A DNA stretch of 64,000 nt, taken from NCBI GenBank assembly GCA_936432065.2, contig OW386289.2:15644277-15708276 (forward strand), written 5' to 3'. The notes beneath the pieces are model-generated. The model was not told the origin of the DNA. It made no database searches and worked only from the letters and a program-made list of their open reading frames with translations. Source of the stretch: Rutpela maculata. Taxonomy: Eukaryota > Arthropoda > Insecta > Coleoptera > Cerambycidae. The translations under genes and the position numbers were made by a program. Positions 45,801-55,346 of this stretch are shown here, piece after piece (positions within the stretch are counted from its first letter, which is position 1; each line of letters begins with the position of its first letter).

Positions 45801-46547
45801 TATTACGCCTCTCCACCTGAGAAAAGCGTTGAGCAGCAGCATACACGACACAGTTTATGTGCCAGATGTCAGCCCGTTCTGGAAGCGCTTCACGAAGTTC
45901 TTCATCCACTCTGGCCAGGTCTTGTGGCCCAGGGGCTTTTATGTAGTGTACCCGTCTGGTACTGAGGCCCTCTGGTATTGGTGGAACGTCAGGGACTACA
46001 TCCTCAACCTGTTCATTCGGTGGACCTTCGGCCACCTCATTCACCGGCTGAGGAGCAGCTCTCACGTAGCCCCTGCGACGAAGGTGGGATACATAGTCAC
46101 GCAGGTTCTGTGGCGTGAGGGCGTTGTGCTCTGGGTGCCTTGCACACCACAGAACATGCATTCGCCCCATGTATCCCCTTCGTGCGGGCTCACTGCTTTC
46201 GTAGCAATGCAGAAGGTCGTCCCTTAGCTCATCTGTCCACTTAAAGCGTCCTAGTTCATGGCGTTCGTCGTCAACGGGCGCCCGATCCGGTTGGGCCCCA
46301 CCACCTTGCCCTTGACCCCTATCCGGATGGGGTCGATTGTGGGGGCCCTGTCTTCTGCCTGCGGGAACCAGAAGTTAGGGCTTGTGGGTGGTTAGCCCAG
46401 CAAGCCCACGACCGACACCAGAGGGGAAGGAGCTTTCCCCTCCCGGGTGCACTAGGGCTGCCGGTTCGATTTTACACCCCCAGCTGGAGTAAGTGGTGGC
46501 GCTACTCACCAAAGGCTTGATTGATGAAAGTCAGCCCCTCCTGCTTA
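42843..46547 (-). mobile_element. R4/Dong-like LINE, copy d (near full length)
   Basis: The most complete copy. It is flanked by about 25 bp of identical sequence (TGATCTCTCACTAATAGCA plus ATTATTA) at 42819-42843 and 46548-46572, a target-site duplication that includes the end of copy c and its TAA repeat. Single long ORF with one stop. 3' untranslated region is short and ends in a poly(A)-like run next to (TAA)n. Confidence 0.88.
42958..46374 (-). pseudogene. R4/Dong-like LINE polyprotein, one in-frame stop
   Basis: One frame of about 1140 codons, interrupted only by TAG at 44398-44400. N terminus: Gly/Arg/Pro-rich, then FKWTDELRDDLLHCY, possibly a DNA-binding helix domain. Reverse transcriptase: APGPDGINNFWWKKLP, NYRPITCLN, AWIDYRKAFDMTSHE (motif A), GVFQGDSLSPLLFCISLLPL, HLFYMDDLKLYASG (YMDD). 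After the stop: C-terminal CRACRRAPETLMHLLSAC, then KPDVVLLDHQLKTMFVVEF, the PD..D..VEF core of the restriction-like endonuclease of R2/R4-type LINEs. First ATG in the frame is at 46168-46170; upstream frame stays open to a TAA at 46375. Restoring residue at the stop is unknown. Confidence 0.85.
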
Positions 46548-46572
46548 TGATCTCTCACTAATAGCAATTATT

Positions 46573-48066
46573 ATTATAATTATAATAGCAATTATTTTTT
46601 TTTTTTTTTTTTTTTTCTTCCAATCCAGTCGCCCTTCTCTCTGCCTCCGATACCAGAGAGGGTACGCTGGTAATACCAGTGACCACTCCCTACGCCGTAG
46701 AGTTAGTGATCACTGGGTCCGCGAATCGTGTGCTCTGAGCAGGCGTAACGAACCAAGGATAACGGCCTTCTGCATTCTTCCGGCTAAGATTTCTGCCGAC
46801 TCTCGGCATGCCGGTATCGTCTTCAATTCCGAAAGCAGTGTACGCCTCACCCCACCTAGGCATCCTATGATAAGAACCACTAGTTTAACAGTGTGGTCCG
46901 GATAGAGTCTACGGAGTTCGAAGAGAAGATCTCGATATTTAGTCCGTTTTTCCTCCTCTTTTAGAACAATGTTTGTTTCCCCTGGGGCGGAGAATTCAAT
47001 AACAAACATTGTCCTGAGTTGGTGGTCGAGGAGGACTACATCAGGTTTATTGGCCTGTATTTGCCTAAGGGTGGGAAACGAGTAGTTCCAATAAATTAGA
47101 CACCGCTCATTCCCCACTACGGACTCAATATCTCCCGGAGCGTAAGGCAGCACTGGTGTCTCGTCTATCCCATATGTGTGCCGCAGATGATAGTACAGCA
47201 CACGTAATGCTCCATCATGTCTGTGAATATAGGCCGAGACAGCGTATGTCGGACATGCCGACAACAGGTGCATAAGTGTCTCCGGCGCTCTTCGGCAGGC
47301 CCTGCAGTTTACGTCAGGGACCTCTATACCCAAGACATGACTTCGATAGACGAGTGTGTTAAAGACACCATCCTGGCAAGCCATAATGAACCCTTCGGTC
47401 TCAGACTTCAGCCCAGCTGACCTTAGGAAAGCAAAGGTCAGCTTCTCAGATAAGCCCCTCTCTTCAATGTTCTTGTAGAAGACTCCATGCAAGGGCTTAT
47501 CTTTATGCAGTTGCAGAAATTTCCTTTGCTCTGCTGCTTTTGTATGGGCTTTCAGCTGGGCGGGTTCCAGCTCGGTGACAGAGCTCGGGTTTACCCGCCC
47601 AGTATCGAAGTCGAGACCAAGTTCACCGGCTGCTCTTTGTGCTGCCTTAAATAAGAACGCTCCTATCCCTGCATTTTCATGGTCGCGAACCATGCAGAGA
47701 AGGGGATCCGAACTCTTGATGATCTTGCAAGCTCCATCCAGAGCCGACCTGCTATGTAGATACTCCAAACTCAAGAGTCCGCGGCCTCCCTGTTGTCGTG
47801 AGAGGTATAATCGCGGAACGGACGATTTTGGATGCAAGCTTCTGTTGAGATGCATCATCTTTCGGGTTCCTACATCGAGTTGGCGCAGCTCGCCTTGTGT
47901 CCACTTCACTACCCCAAAGGAGTGTAGGAGGATTGGAACGGCAAGCATGTTAGTTGCAGACACCTTATTCTTCCCCGACAGCTCTGAAGACCAGATCTGC
48001 CGGAGGAGGTGCTGATACTTGCCGCGGAGAGCGTTTTTCACTGTTGACACTTCTTGGGTGGAGCGT
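46573..48066 (-). mobile_element. R4/Dong-like LINE, copy e (5'-truncated)
   Basis: From a T run of about 25 bp (3' end) to TGGAGCG at 48064, fused to TATAGCAATTATTATTATT. Related to copy d but clearly diverged, so a separate subfamily. Confidence 0.85.
46710..48062 (-). CDS. R4/Dong-like LINE C-terminal half, intact frame
   Basis: About 450 codons open to the natural stop at 46710. They cover the end of the reverse transcriptase thumb (STVKNALRGKYQHLL, KNKVSATNMLAVPILLHSFG), CRACRRAPETLMHLLSAC and KPDVVLLDHQLRTMFVIEF of the restriction-like endonuclease. The catalytic reverse transcriptase part is missing through 5' truncation, so it is dead despite the clean frame. Confidence 0.85.
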   Translation of the reverse strand, partial: STQEVSTVKNALRGKYQHLLRQIWSSELSGKNKVSATNMLAVPILLHSFGVVKWTQGELRQLDVGTRKMMHLNRSLHPKSSVPRLYLSRQQGGRGLLSLEYLHSRSALDGACKIIKSSDPLLCMVRDHENAGIGAFLFKAAQRAAGELGLDFDTGRVNPSSVTELEPAQLKAHTKAAEQRKFLQLHKDKPLHGVFYKNIEERGLSEKLTFAFLRSAGLKSETEGFIMACQDGVFNTLVYRSHVLGIEVPDVNCRACRRAPETLMHLLSACPTYAVSAYIHRHDGALRVLYYHLRHTYGIDETPVLPYAPGDIESVVGNERCLIYWNYSFPTLRQIQANKPDVVLLDHQLRTMFVIEFSAPGETNIVLKEEEKRTKYRDLLFELRRLYPDHTVKLVVLIIGCLGGVRRTLLSELKTIPACRESAEILAGRMQKAVILGSLRLLRAHDSRTQ

Positions 48067-48073
48067 TATAGCA

Positions 48074-48106
<33 letters not shown>

Positions 48107-48356
48107 TTTTTTTTTTTTCTCCAATCCAGTCGCCCTTCTCTCTGCCTCCGATACCAGAGAGGGTACGCTGGTAATACCAGTGACCACTCCCTACGCCGTA
48201 GAGTCAGTGATCACTGGGTCCGCGAATCGTGTGCTCTGAGCAGGCGTAACGAACCAAGGATAACGGCCTTCTGCATTCTTCCGGCTAAGATTTCTGCCGA
48301 CTCTCGGCATGCCGGTATCGTCTTCAATTCCGAAAGCAGTGTACGCCTCACCCCAC

Positions 48357-48357
<1 letters not shown>
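48067..48357 (-). mobile_element. R4/Dong-like LINE, copy f (3' fragment)
   Basis: 240 bp nearly identical to the 3' end of copy e (AATCCAGTCGCCCTTCTCTC, CGAATCGTGTGCTCTGAGCA). Preceded by (ATT)n and a T run, and followed directly by a long (ATT)n array. Confidence 0.85.

Positions 48358-48447
<90 letters not shown>
48358..48447. repeat. (ATT)n microsatellite, about 90 bp
   Basis: About 29 uninterrupted ATT triplets. It separates copies f and g and is the longest of the TAA-type arrays in the cluster. Confidence 0.95.
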
Positions 48448-48449
<2 letters not shown>

Positions 48450-48467
48450 ATTTTTGTAAAAGCCTTT

Positions 48468-48892
48468 AAACTCTGTGGCTCCGACACTCACAGAGGGGAG
48501 CTGGTAGTTCCGGTAGCCACTCCCCACGCCCGTGGGGTAAGTGACTACTGGGTCCACGAATCGTGTACCCTGAGCAGACGTAATGAACCGAAGATGACGG
48601 TCTTCTGCATTCTGCCGGCTAAGACCTCTGCCGAATTTCGGCATGCCGGTATGATCTTAAGTTCTGAAAGCAGTGTGTGTCTCGTTCCACCGAGGGCTCC
48701 TATAATCAGTACCACTATCTTAACAGTATGGTCTGGATAGAGTCTGCGGAGTTCGAAGAGCAAATCTCGATATTTTGTCCGTTTTTCCTCCTCCTTCAAG
48801 ACAATGTTGTTCTCCGCGGAAGCCGAGAACTCCACGACAAACATTGTCTTGAGTTGGCGGTCGAGGAGGACTACGTCAGGTTTGTTGACTTA
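48468..48892 (-). mobile_element. R4/Dong-like LINE, copy g (3' fragment)
   Basis: 420 bp similar to copy d, with the ORF end (48545-48844: FVVEFSASAENNIVLKEEEK to the stop). It ends at (ATT)n on the 5' side. Confidence 0.85.
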
Positions 48893-48907
48893 TTATTATT
48901 ATTATAT

Positions 48908-49122
48908 ATTTTTTCGCTTAGCCCGCTGCCGGACAGGACTTCCGTGGCCTTCGATACCACACAGTAGCCGCGCCGGCAAATTCTTTACAGCCACTCTTCA
49001 CGTCCTGTGGAGTTAGTGACTGTAAATACCTAAATCGTGTGCCCTAAGTAGACGAAGTGACCCCAAGATAACCGCTTTCTGAATCTGGTCTGCCAACCAT
49101 TCTGCCGAATTCTGACAGGCTA
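48908..49122 (-). mobile_element. R4/Dong-like LINE, copy h (3' fragment)
   Basis: About 210 bp of the subfamily of copies a-c (GCCGGACAGGACTTCCGTGGC, GTGCCCTAAGTAGACGAAGT, ending GAATTCTGACAGGC). Preceded by (ATT)n. Confidence 0.8.
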
Positions 49123-49261
49123 TTGTTTTTTTTTTCACAGCTAAATAGTGGAAGAATTTTTGGTTCGGGGTCTAAACGACCAACGGTATGCTCATGGGTC
49201 AACACCCTTCGAACCGTGCTACAGGTAGCTAGGATTGTAGATATTATTATTATTATTATTA
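49123..49261. other. Spacer with (ATT)n
   Basis: Unique sequence ending in a run of ATT triplets at 49242-49261. Confidence 0.5.
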
Positions 49262-49530
49262 TGGCAGTGACGAATGAATGCATGATGCATGCAGGATAAT
49301 CAAGATCCCGAGTAAATTTTTGTAGGAAAGTTAATGTACCCTGATTTTGTTTTGTGGAATGGATTGAGGTGTAAGTAACAGATATTTTCACTCGGGTGAT
49401 AGAGAGCCATCTGGTACTAATTTTAATTTGGCCGATACCATGAAACAATCATCATCGTTGCAGCACAGGGAGTTCCTGAAATATTAAGTAAAACCTACTC
49501 TAGGACTCCACATTCGAAGGGCCGTAACTT
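49262..49530 (+). repeat. GCAGTGACGAATG repeat, copy 2
   Basis: Homologue of 28658-28940, again directly behind (ATT)n. The frame at 49044-49448 on the minus strand is a shadow. Confidence 0.75.
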
Positions 49531-49639
49531 TTTAGCCCAGTCACTTTATACATGAACCTCTAAAAAAATCCAGCTGAAGATTTTCCATTCTCTTTATTTC
49601 GGCGTCACAAATAATATCTCAAAAGTCCATAAAGCCAGT

Positions 49640-50110
49640 AGACCTTTTCATCATAGAAGCGCGCATGTGCTGCCTCTACGTTTGTTTGCGGGAACTATGA
49701 AATGTTCGGACACTTGGATTGTCAAAATGGTTGGACTGGTATCATTTTTTCACATTAATTTAGACGGTGACGAAAGTGTGATTGGCGGTGCAAAATTAGT
49801 ACACAACATTGTGGAAGAACACACTTGCGCTCAATTAAGGCGCTGGCTCAAGTATCCTGCGTAAAATGACTGGAAGCAAGAATAAAGAACTGGTTGCAAG
49901 GTTAGAATTCAACTATCAACTTATCAATTTATATACAAGTGCATTAAAAGAAAACAAATGTGTTTGATCTACAATATGCTTAATAAAATTCTTCGTGCAG
50001 TAATTGATAATGCAGTAAAAATATTTTCTGTTTTTTTACGAAAATGTAGAGTCAAAAATGCAATTGAAAATGAGTTTTTTGACGATCTTTGTGTGGATAA
50101 AACTGGCTCC
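49640..50110 (+). pseudogene. SAP-like gene fragment, left arm
   Basis: Reads VKMVGLVSFFHINLDGDESV, GAKLVHNIVEEHTCAQLRRW, then a 2-bp loss ends the frame at YPA-stop. It is the inverted twin of 51100-51567, where the frame is longer. The two arms form a palindrome of about 470 bp each, with other repeats in the loop. Confidence 0.7.
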
Positions 50111-50362
50111 TTTTTTTCTAATTTTTTCAAATAGGTAAACTATACGATATGGCACTACATTTTCCAGAAAATTGGTAACAAATTCATCATTATTTGGTTA
50201 AAAAACGTAATGTTTATGTCAAAGTCAGTATTGACATGCGAAAATTGTCCGAACAAACATGGAACTCGACGTTTTTTAAACAAATAATGATGAATCTGTT
50301 ACCAATTATTTGAAACTAGGTAGTGCTATATCGTATAGTTTACCTATTTGAAAGAATTAGAA
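50110..50362. mobile_element. Hairpin MITE, about 250 bp
   Basis: TTCAAATAGGTAAACTATAC at the left returns inverted as GTATAGTTTACCTATTTGAA at the right, and TTGGTAACA..TCATCATTATTT is also mirrored. It lies in the loop of the SAP palindrome. Confidence 0.75.
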
Positions 50363-50363
50363 A

Positions 50364-51095
50364 AAACCGCTGCCCAAGGAATCACTACTTCCACATCCAG
50401 ATTCTCTATTCAAGTCACTCACAACGAAAAAAACTTTGTATGTGGAAATAATTGTTCATGGAACTTTAATAATATCATATTTGAAATCCTCTACCCCAAA
50501 AACCCATAAAACGATACCCCACATCGGTAGTGGGGTGGGGGTGGTGATAAGGGGGTGGTAGTGGGGGTGGATGAAGTAAAAAATATTTTGAGGTTTCTGG
50601 TTCGTGTACATACACTAAATCACAATTTTTTTTTCATCCCCTTTAAAAAGGGGGTGGGGGGTGGTAATGGGGGTGGCTAATGCCAAATTTTTTTTAAGAC
50701 CTTAGCTTCTCTTGTATATATTAAATACCAATTTTATGGACTCTTATCTGCTTGATTTACCCATTTACCCCAAATTTACCCCAATTTACCACCCAACCCT
50801 TCGACGGAACAAGATGTAAATATAATCTAGTTCCAGATCTCGTTAAAGTACATACGTGTACCAAATTTCAATATCTTAAACGGTTCCAGAGTAAACGTGC
50901 GCACAAAAAAAAGTTACAGACAGACCGACAGGCAGACAGACCGACAGGCAGACAGACCGACAGACAGACAGACAGAAATTTTTTTTCGCTGAAACTTAAA
51001 ATCTCGACGTTTCATGACATTTTAAGCCTATTTGAACAATAAAAATTTTTAAAAATTTTTTTGTCGTTACTATACTTCCACTAGATGTGGAAGTA
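50364..51095 (+). repeat. TACTTCC-family repeat, copy D
   Basis: Full copy with both terminal motifs (the right one CTAGATGTGGAAGTA) and a (GACA)n/(GACC)n stretch at 50919-50978. It too lies in the loop of the SAP palindrome. Confidence 0.85.
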
Positions 51096-51099
51096 AAAA

Positions 51100-51567
51100 G
51101 AAACCAGCTTTATCCACAGAAGGATCGACAAAAAAACCTCATTTTCAATTGTATTTTTGACCCTACATTTTCGTAAAAATACAGAAAATATTTTTACTGC
51201 ATTATCAATTACTGCACGAAGAATGTTATTAAGCATATTGTAGACTAAACACATTTGTTTTCTTTTAATGCACTTGTATATAAATTGATAAGTTGATAGT
51301 TGAATTCTAACCTTGCAACCAGTTCTTTATTCTTACTTCCACTCATTTTACGGCCAGGATACTTGAGCCAGCGCCTTAATTGAGCGCAAGTGTGTTCTTC
51401 CACAATGTTGTGTACTAATTTTGCACCGTCAATCACACTTTCGTCTAAATTAATGTGGAAAAATGATACCGGTCCAGCCATTTTGACAACCAAGTGTCCG
51501 AACATTTCATAGTTCCCGCAAACAAACGTAGAAGCAGCACATGCGCGCTTCTATGATGAAAAGGTCT
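51100..51567 (-). pseudogene. SAP-like gene fragment, right arm
   Basis: Minus-strand frame of 86 codons (51245-51505) beginning FGHLVVKMAGPVSFFHINLD, then CAQLRRWLKYPGRKMSGSKN and KELVARLEF. The pattern L..WL...G.K.SG.K.ELV.R. is that of a SAP DNA-binding motif as found near the N terminus of some insect transposon proteins with SWIM and YqaJ-like domains. No further domain follows, so it is a fragment. Confidence 0.6.
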
Positions 51568-51851
51568 ATTGAAGGGCTACAAAAGTTACAGAACGTCAAA
51601 GGTTACGAAACTCAGTTTTTCTCAAATATCTCGTTAATCATCGGTTTTACGTTAATTTCGGTTATTATAAAATTTCTTTGTGAGGTAAATTTGCATAAAA
51701 AAGGTCCTGTAAAAAATTTATGTAGAACCAATAGTTTTTGAGATATGGGGCTGAGAAAACTCGGGCATTGCGCTGCATTCGTTTCCGCATCACCTTTGAG
51801 GTAGAATGCAAGGCGCGTTTTTTTTTACATGGCGTCCCCTGTAGACCCAAT

Positions 51852-52960
51852 TCATGGGTTATAATTAATAATTTTACTGACTTCTTCTTCTTCGTCTCCG
51901 TCTATCTCTACTATTTCCACTTTTTCAATATTTTCATCTTCATCAACAATCATTTCAGCGAAAAATAACGAAATGAGGTTGGCTTCATTATCGTTGAACT
52001 CAGATTCAACGGTTGTATCCTCGGACATCGTATTGAGACACGATAGGCCCCGAAAAATGCCACACACTACGGGACATGGCAATCCTATTTTTCTGCATTC
52101 ACAATTGCTGCCACAACCTTTTGTGCAGTTACAGAAAATAGAATTGAGAAGTTCATCTGGTGCAGGAGGAATCAGAGTAGTTGTTGGCTCTAATAAATTA
52201 TTGTTTAAAGTCCAACCCCATTGCTGAGGGTCTAAATCTTTTCCCAAGCAAGTTTGAACCTGGTAATATACCCTGAATAGATATTGTCATTGTATATAGA
52301 CTCTATATACAATGATATTGTTAAGTAGCTGCCGTTGCGGAGCTGTGAATTGCACAGGCTTATTTAGTGCATTTTGCAAAACTAAAATATCTATAATTAT
52401 CAATTGAAGTATCTTTTTTTGGAGCTCCGTACATAGCTAAAATAAACAATGTGCCACTATTTATTAGCACATTTTTCGAACAATTTTCTATTATTTTTCC
52501 TTTTCGAAATAAAGCAACAGTGGTATCGCAACCACTAACAGCATGTAAAAATAGAATATGTTCTTTACAATCTGCATACGTCTGGGTTGCCCAGGGATTT
52601 TAGATCTTCGATTGGACGTTTCCTTTTTCGGGTTTAAGAAAATAAATATTGTGAGTAATCGGAGTGCGTCCTATTAAAAGTATTAAGAGATCAATATCTT
52701 CTCTAACAACTATAATGCTCTCAATTGACCGCTTCAAAGCTGTTTCGGTGATCAATGATCATGATAAAACATCAGCATCATCCGGGGCTTGTATGCTATT
52801 AATTTTAAACATTTCTAATTTGGTCATTAGTAAGGAAATACATTTAATTTTATTCAATTTATTCGAAAAGAATATCAGCGGATTTTTGAGTTATGTTCAT
52901 ACGTCGAAGTTGCTCAAAGGTCAAAGGTCACGAGAATCTATCTCGAAAACTATTGGTTCT
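51852..52960 (-). pseudogene. Cys-rich transposon protein remnant (SGCDTT type)
   Basis: Minus-strand blocks in order: VVREDIDLLILLIGRTP and HNIYFLKPEKGNVQSK, then CKEHILFLHAVSGCDTTVAL, INSGTLFILAMYGAPKKDTS, and after a frame change the frame 51852-52247 with GWTLNNNLLEPTT, PPAPDELLNSIFCNCTKGCG and SNCECRKIGLPC, a CXC/tesmin-like Cys-rich C terminus, plus an acidic tail. Blocks of this kind stand together in uncharacterised proteins scattered through invertebrate and fish genomes. Function unknown; at least two frame changes. Confidence 0.65.
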
Positions 52961-53716
52961 ATGTAAATTTTGTATAGAACCTTTTTTATGCAGATTTATC
53001 TGGCGAACAAATTCTATAATAACCAAAATTAACGTAAAACCGATAATGAGCTCATTCAATGAATTTCATTTAGTAGTTTTTACTTCTTGTCGATAAAGTA
53101 TTACTTAAAATTAGACGATATTGACAATTTCAGATGAATCCGATATGTGGTTTTCGAAATATACGACTTTTAAAGATCACGGTGCGACCAACATCGTGAC
53201 GTCAGAGGATAGTAATATAAATCGGTGCAAATAGTTGATAAACTGACATTCTTCGCAAATACGCATAAGTTTCAAAACATACTGCTTAAGTTAACGATTT
53301 GTAATATTGTGAAACTATAATAACGCGCTGCAGCTAGCCGCTTCGGCTAGCTGGTTCCTATCAAGAGACGTCACGGCCCATACTCGACCTCGGGTGCGGT
53401 CCATTTTTATAATTTTTTTTAGACGATTTATAGGTCTCGCAAAATTCTGGTTTTTTGCACAGGGTCTTAAAATGATAAAATCTTTCAGATAATCAAATAA
53501 AAAAAAAGTGCTAAATGAGCCCATTTACGAGATACTTGAGAAAAACTGATTTTCGTGCCTTTGAACTTCTGTAACTTTTGTAGCCGTCAAGTTGGCTTTA
53601 TGGGCTTTTGAGAAATTACTTGTGACGTCAAAGTAAAGAGAATCCCGCTAGAGAATCTTCGGTTGGATTTTTTTAGAGGATTGGCCTTTTTTTTATATAA
53701 AGTGACTGGGTTACTT

Positions 53717-54086
53717 GGGAAGCATTTGAGGACATATTTACATGAACTTTTTTTTCATAGTTTTGCATGTAGAATATGCACGAGAAGTTTGTAATCGGTA
53801 TTTCCGGACACCTTGTATAGTAAGGAATGACCAGCCACCATAGTTGCTGACGTCATTGTAGGAAAACGTACCAAACGACGGTTCATCTCCCGATTGAAAA
53901 TTAGTTGTTATAACCACCTCTAACCGTCCTATAAAGAAAAAGAAAAATTAGGATACATCAATTTCCCTACAGAAGTACAGACGGACTAGTACAGGGACGA
54001 ATACACAGCAATCGAGGAAAGCAGCCAAGCTAAAGCGAACCAAAAAATGCCAAACCTGGTTAAAAGATTTAATAAGAGACACTTAC
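53717..54086 (-). other. Intron of the serpin gene after the constant exon
   Basis: Begins with GTAAGTG directly downstream of the exon. I find no complement of the cassette stem-loop here. No other gene. Confidence 0.5.
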
Positions 54087-54228
54087 CAGTGGCCGCAGCT
54101 GCTTCAGCTCCTTCTTCGTTGACTTCAATAAATGCCTTTTGGACAACTTTACTGACATAGAGAGGCTCCGAACTATCGATCATGTTCGAGAAATCAGCAC
54201 TTCGGCTGAAGATGTTACCAAGACCGAG
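54087..54228 (-). CDS. Serpin constant penultimate exon
   Basis: 142-nt exon between TTTTTGTTCCAG and GTAAGTG. It encodes [31 protein letters not shown] and [13 protein letters not shown]: the conserved serpin breach and strand regions and the hinge of the reactive-centre loop. Small residues from P14 to P9 (AEAAAA) are the signature of inhibitory serpins, whose loop inserts into beta-sheet A after cleavage. It ends with one base of the next codon (phase 1), and all five cassettes begin with CA, giving Ala. Earlier exons are not seen between here and 64 kb. The open frame beyond the exon (to 53986 and 54258) is intronic. Confidence 0.93.
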
Positions 54229-54274
54229 CTGGAACAAAAAATCACACTGAATACTCATACGTAATCTAAAAAAA

Positions 54275-54600
54275 ACAGTTGCCTAAGGAATCACTACTTC
54301 CACATCCTATTCTAAGTCTCTTATAAAGAAAAAAATGTCGATACTATATTTGCATTCCATTATGTGGAAATACTTGTAATATTTGAAATTGTTTACTCCA
54401 AAAATGCGTAAAACGATATGCCACGTCGGTGGTGGGGGTCGCTGATGCGAAAAAAATTTTTGAGGCCTTCCTTGGTTCTTGTACACATGCTAAATAAAAT
54501 CACAATTTGGTTTTTTTACCCCCTTTAATAATGGAGTGCTAATACGGGTGGCTGAAGCCAAAATAATTTTGAGAACTTGACTTCTCATACACTGAAAAAA
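54275..54600 (+). repeat. TACTTCC-family repeat, copy E (partial)
   Basis: Begins with GTTGCCTAAGGAATCACTAC and TTCCACATCC and follows the family up to the GCTTCTC-like block, then stops. The most diverged copy, and it lies only 47 bp upstream of the serpin exon acceptor. Confidence 0.75.
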
Positions 54601-55346
54601 ATATAGTTCATAATACTAATGAATTCCGATTTTTGACAAAAGTACTTCTAAATATTACATAAATCCATTTATTAACACGACGTTCAGTCGTTCACTTATA
54701 AGCGACCGAGCATTAATACTTTTTTATTTTGGTTTTTTATCTACATTCATAATTCGTTTACCGTTTTTGATGTGATAAAAAATCCAGAGTTATTTTATTT
54801 TTTTTTATAACCATAATTTCGAAAATTATAAACAAATTCCAAAAATAACCGTTTAAATGAAAAAAAAAACACTTTGTTTTGTTAATACCATCGTAAGATA
54901 CACGTAATAATTCAATTTCGAAAAAAAAAAATTATCCCCCCGATGAGTTGATGCACTTAAGAGGGGACAATGCCAATTACAAAGTTTCATCAGTAAAGCT
55001 AAAGCTGAAGTGGGGTGAAGGGTAGGCAGTGTGGCTATTATAGGTCATCTGCACGTGACGTCACATAATATGTGTTTCTTAAGATTTAAGAGTGTTACGC
55101 AGCTGTTATTAAAATTTCTGCCTGGTTCCCGTATTATCAACTAAAATCTAGTTAAGTGTAATGTTTATTAAGTTCTAAATACTTTGTCCTAATAGAATAG
55201 GACTCTTTTTGTAGGTTGAAAACCTAACCTGTAATTAGCAGTCTATTTTTATTAATTAACAATATTGAAACATTTATTTACGTGAATTTTTAAATATTTG
55301 TTTGGAACCAGTACGGCTTCAAGCTAAAAATGCGTATACAAACATT
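54601..55346. other. Non-coding sequence
   Basis: No gene recognised; within the intron upstream of the serpin constant exon. Confidence 0.4.

Larger units (their letters stand above)
49535..53716. mobile_element. Large inverted-repeat transposon with nested insertions
   Basis: Outer ends CCCAGTCACTTTATA and its complement (53702-53716) begin inverted repeats of over 100 bp (left to about 49640, right from about 53560; both contain AAAAAAATCCA(G/A)C(T/C)GAAGATT). Flanks TTAG and TTAC hint at a TTAN target. The inside carries a Cys-rich gene remnant on the minus strand, a palindromic SAP-like gene fragment, a small hairpin MITE and a TACTTCC-family repeat. The superfamily is not known to me. 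Confidence 0.7.

Noticed and set aside
45712..46227. Plus-strand 171-codon frame
   Set aside because: Lies antisense to the R4-like LINE protein, whose motifs are clear on the minus strand.
48309..48740. Plus-strand frames with long leucine or tyrosine runs
   Set aside because: They are translations of the (ATT)n array between LINE fragments.
53717..54086. Docking site complementary to the cassette stem-loops
   Set aside because: I found no stretch near the constant exon that pairs with GTAGGCAACT or its loop; the stem folds on itself instead.
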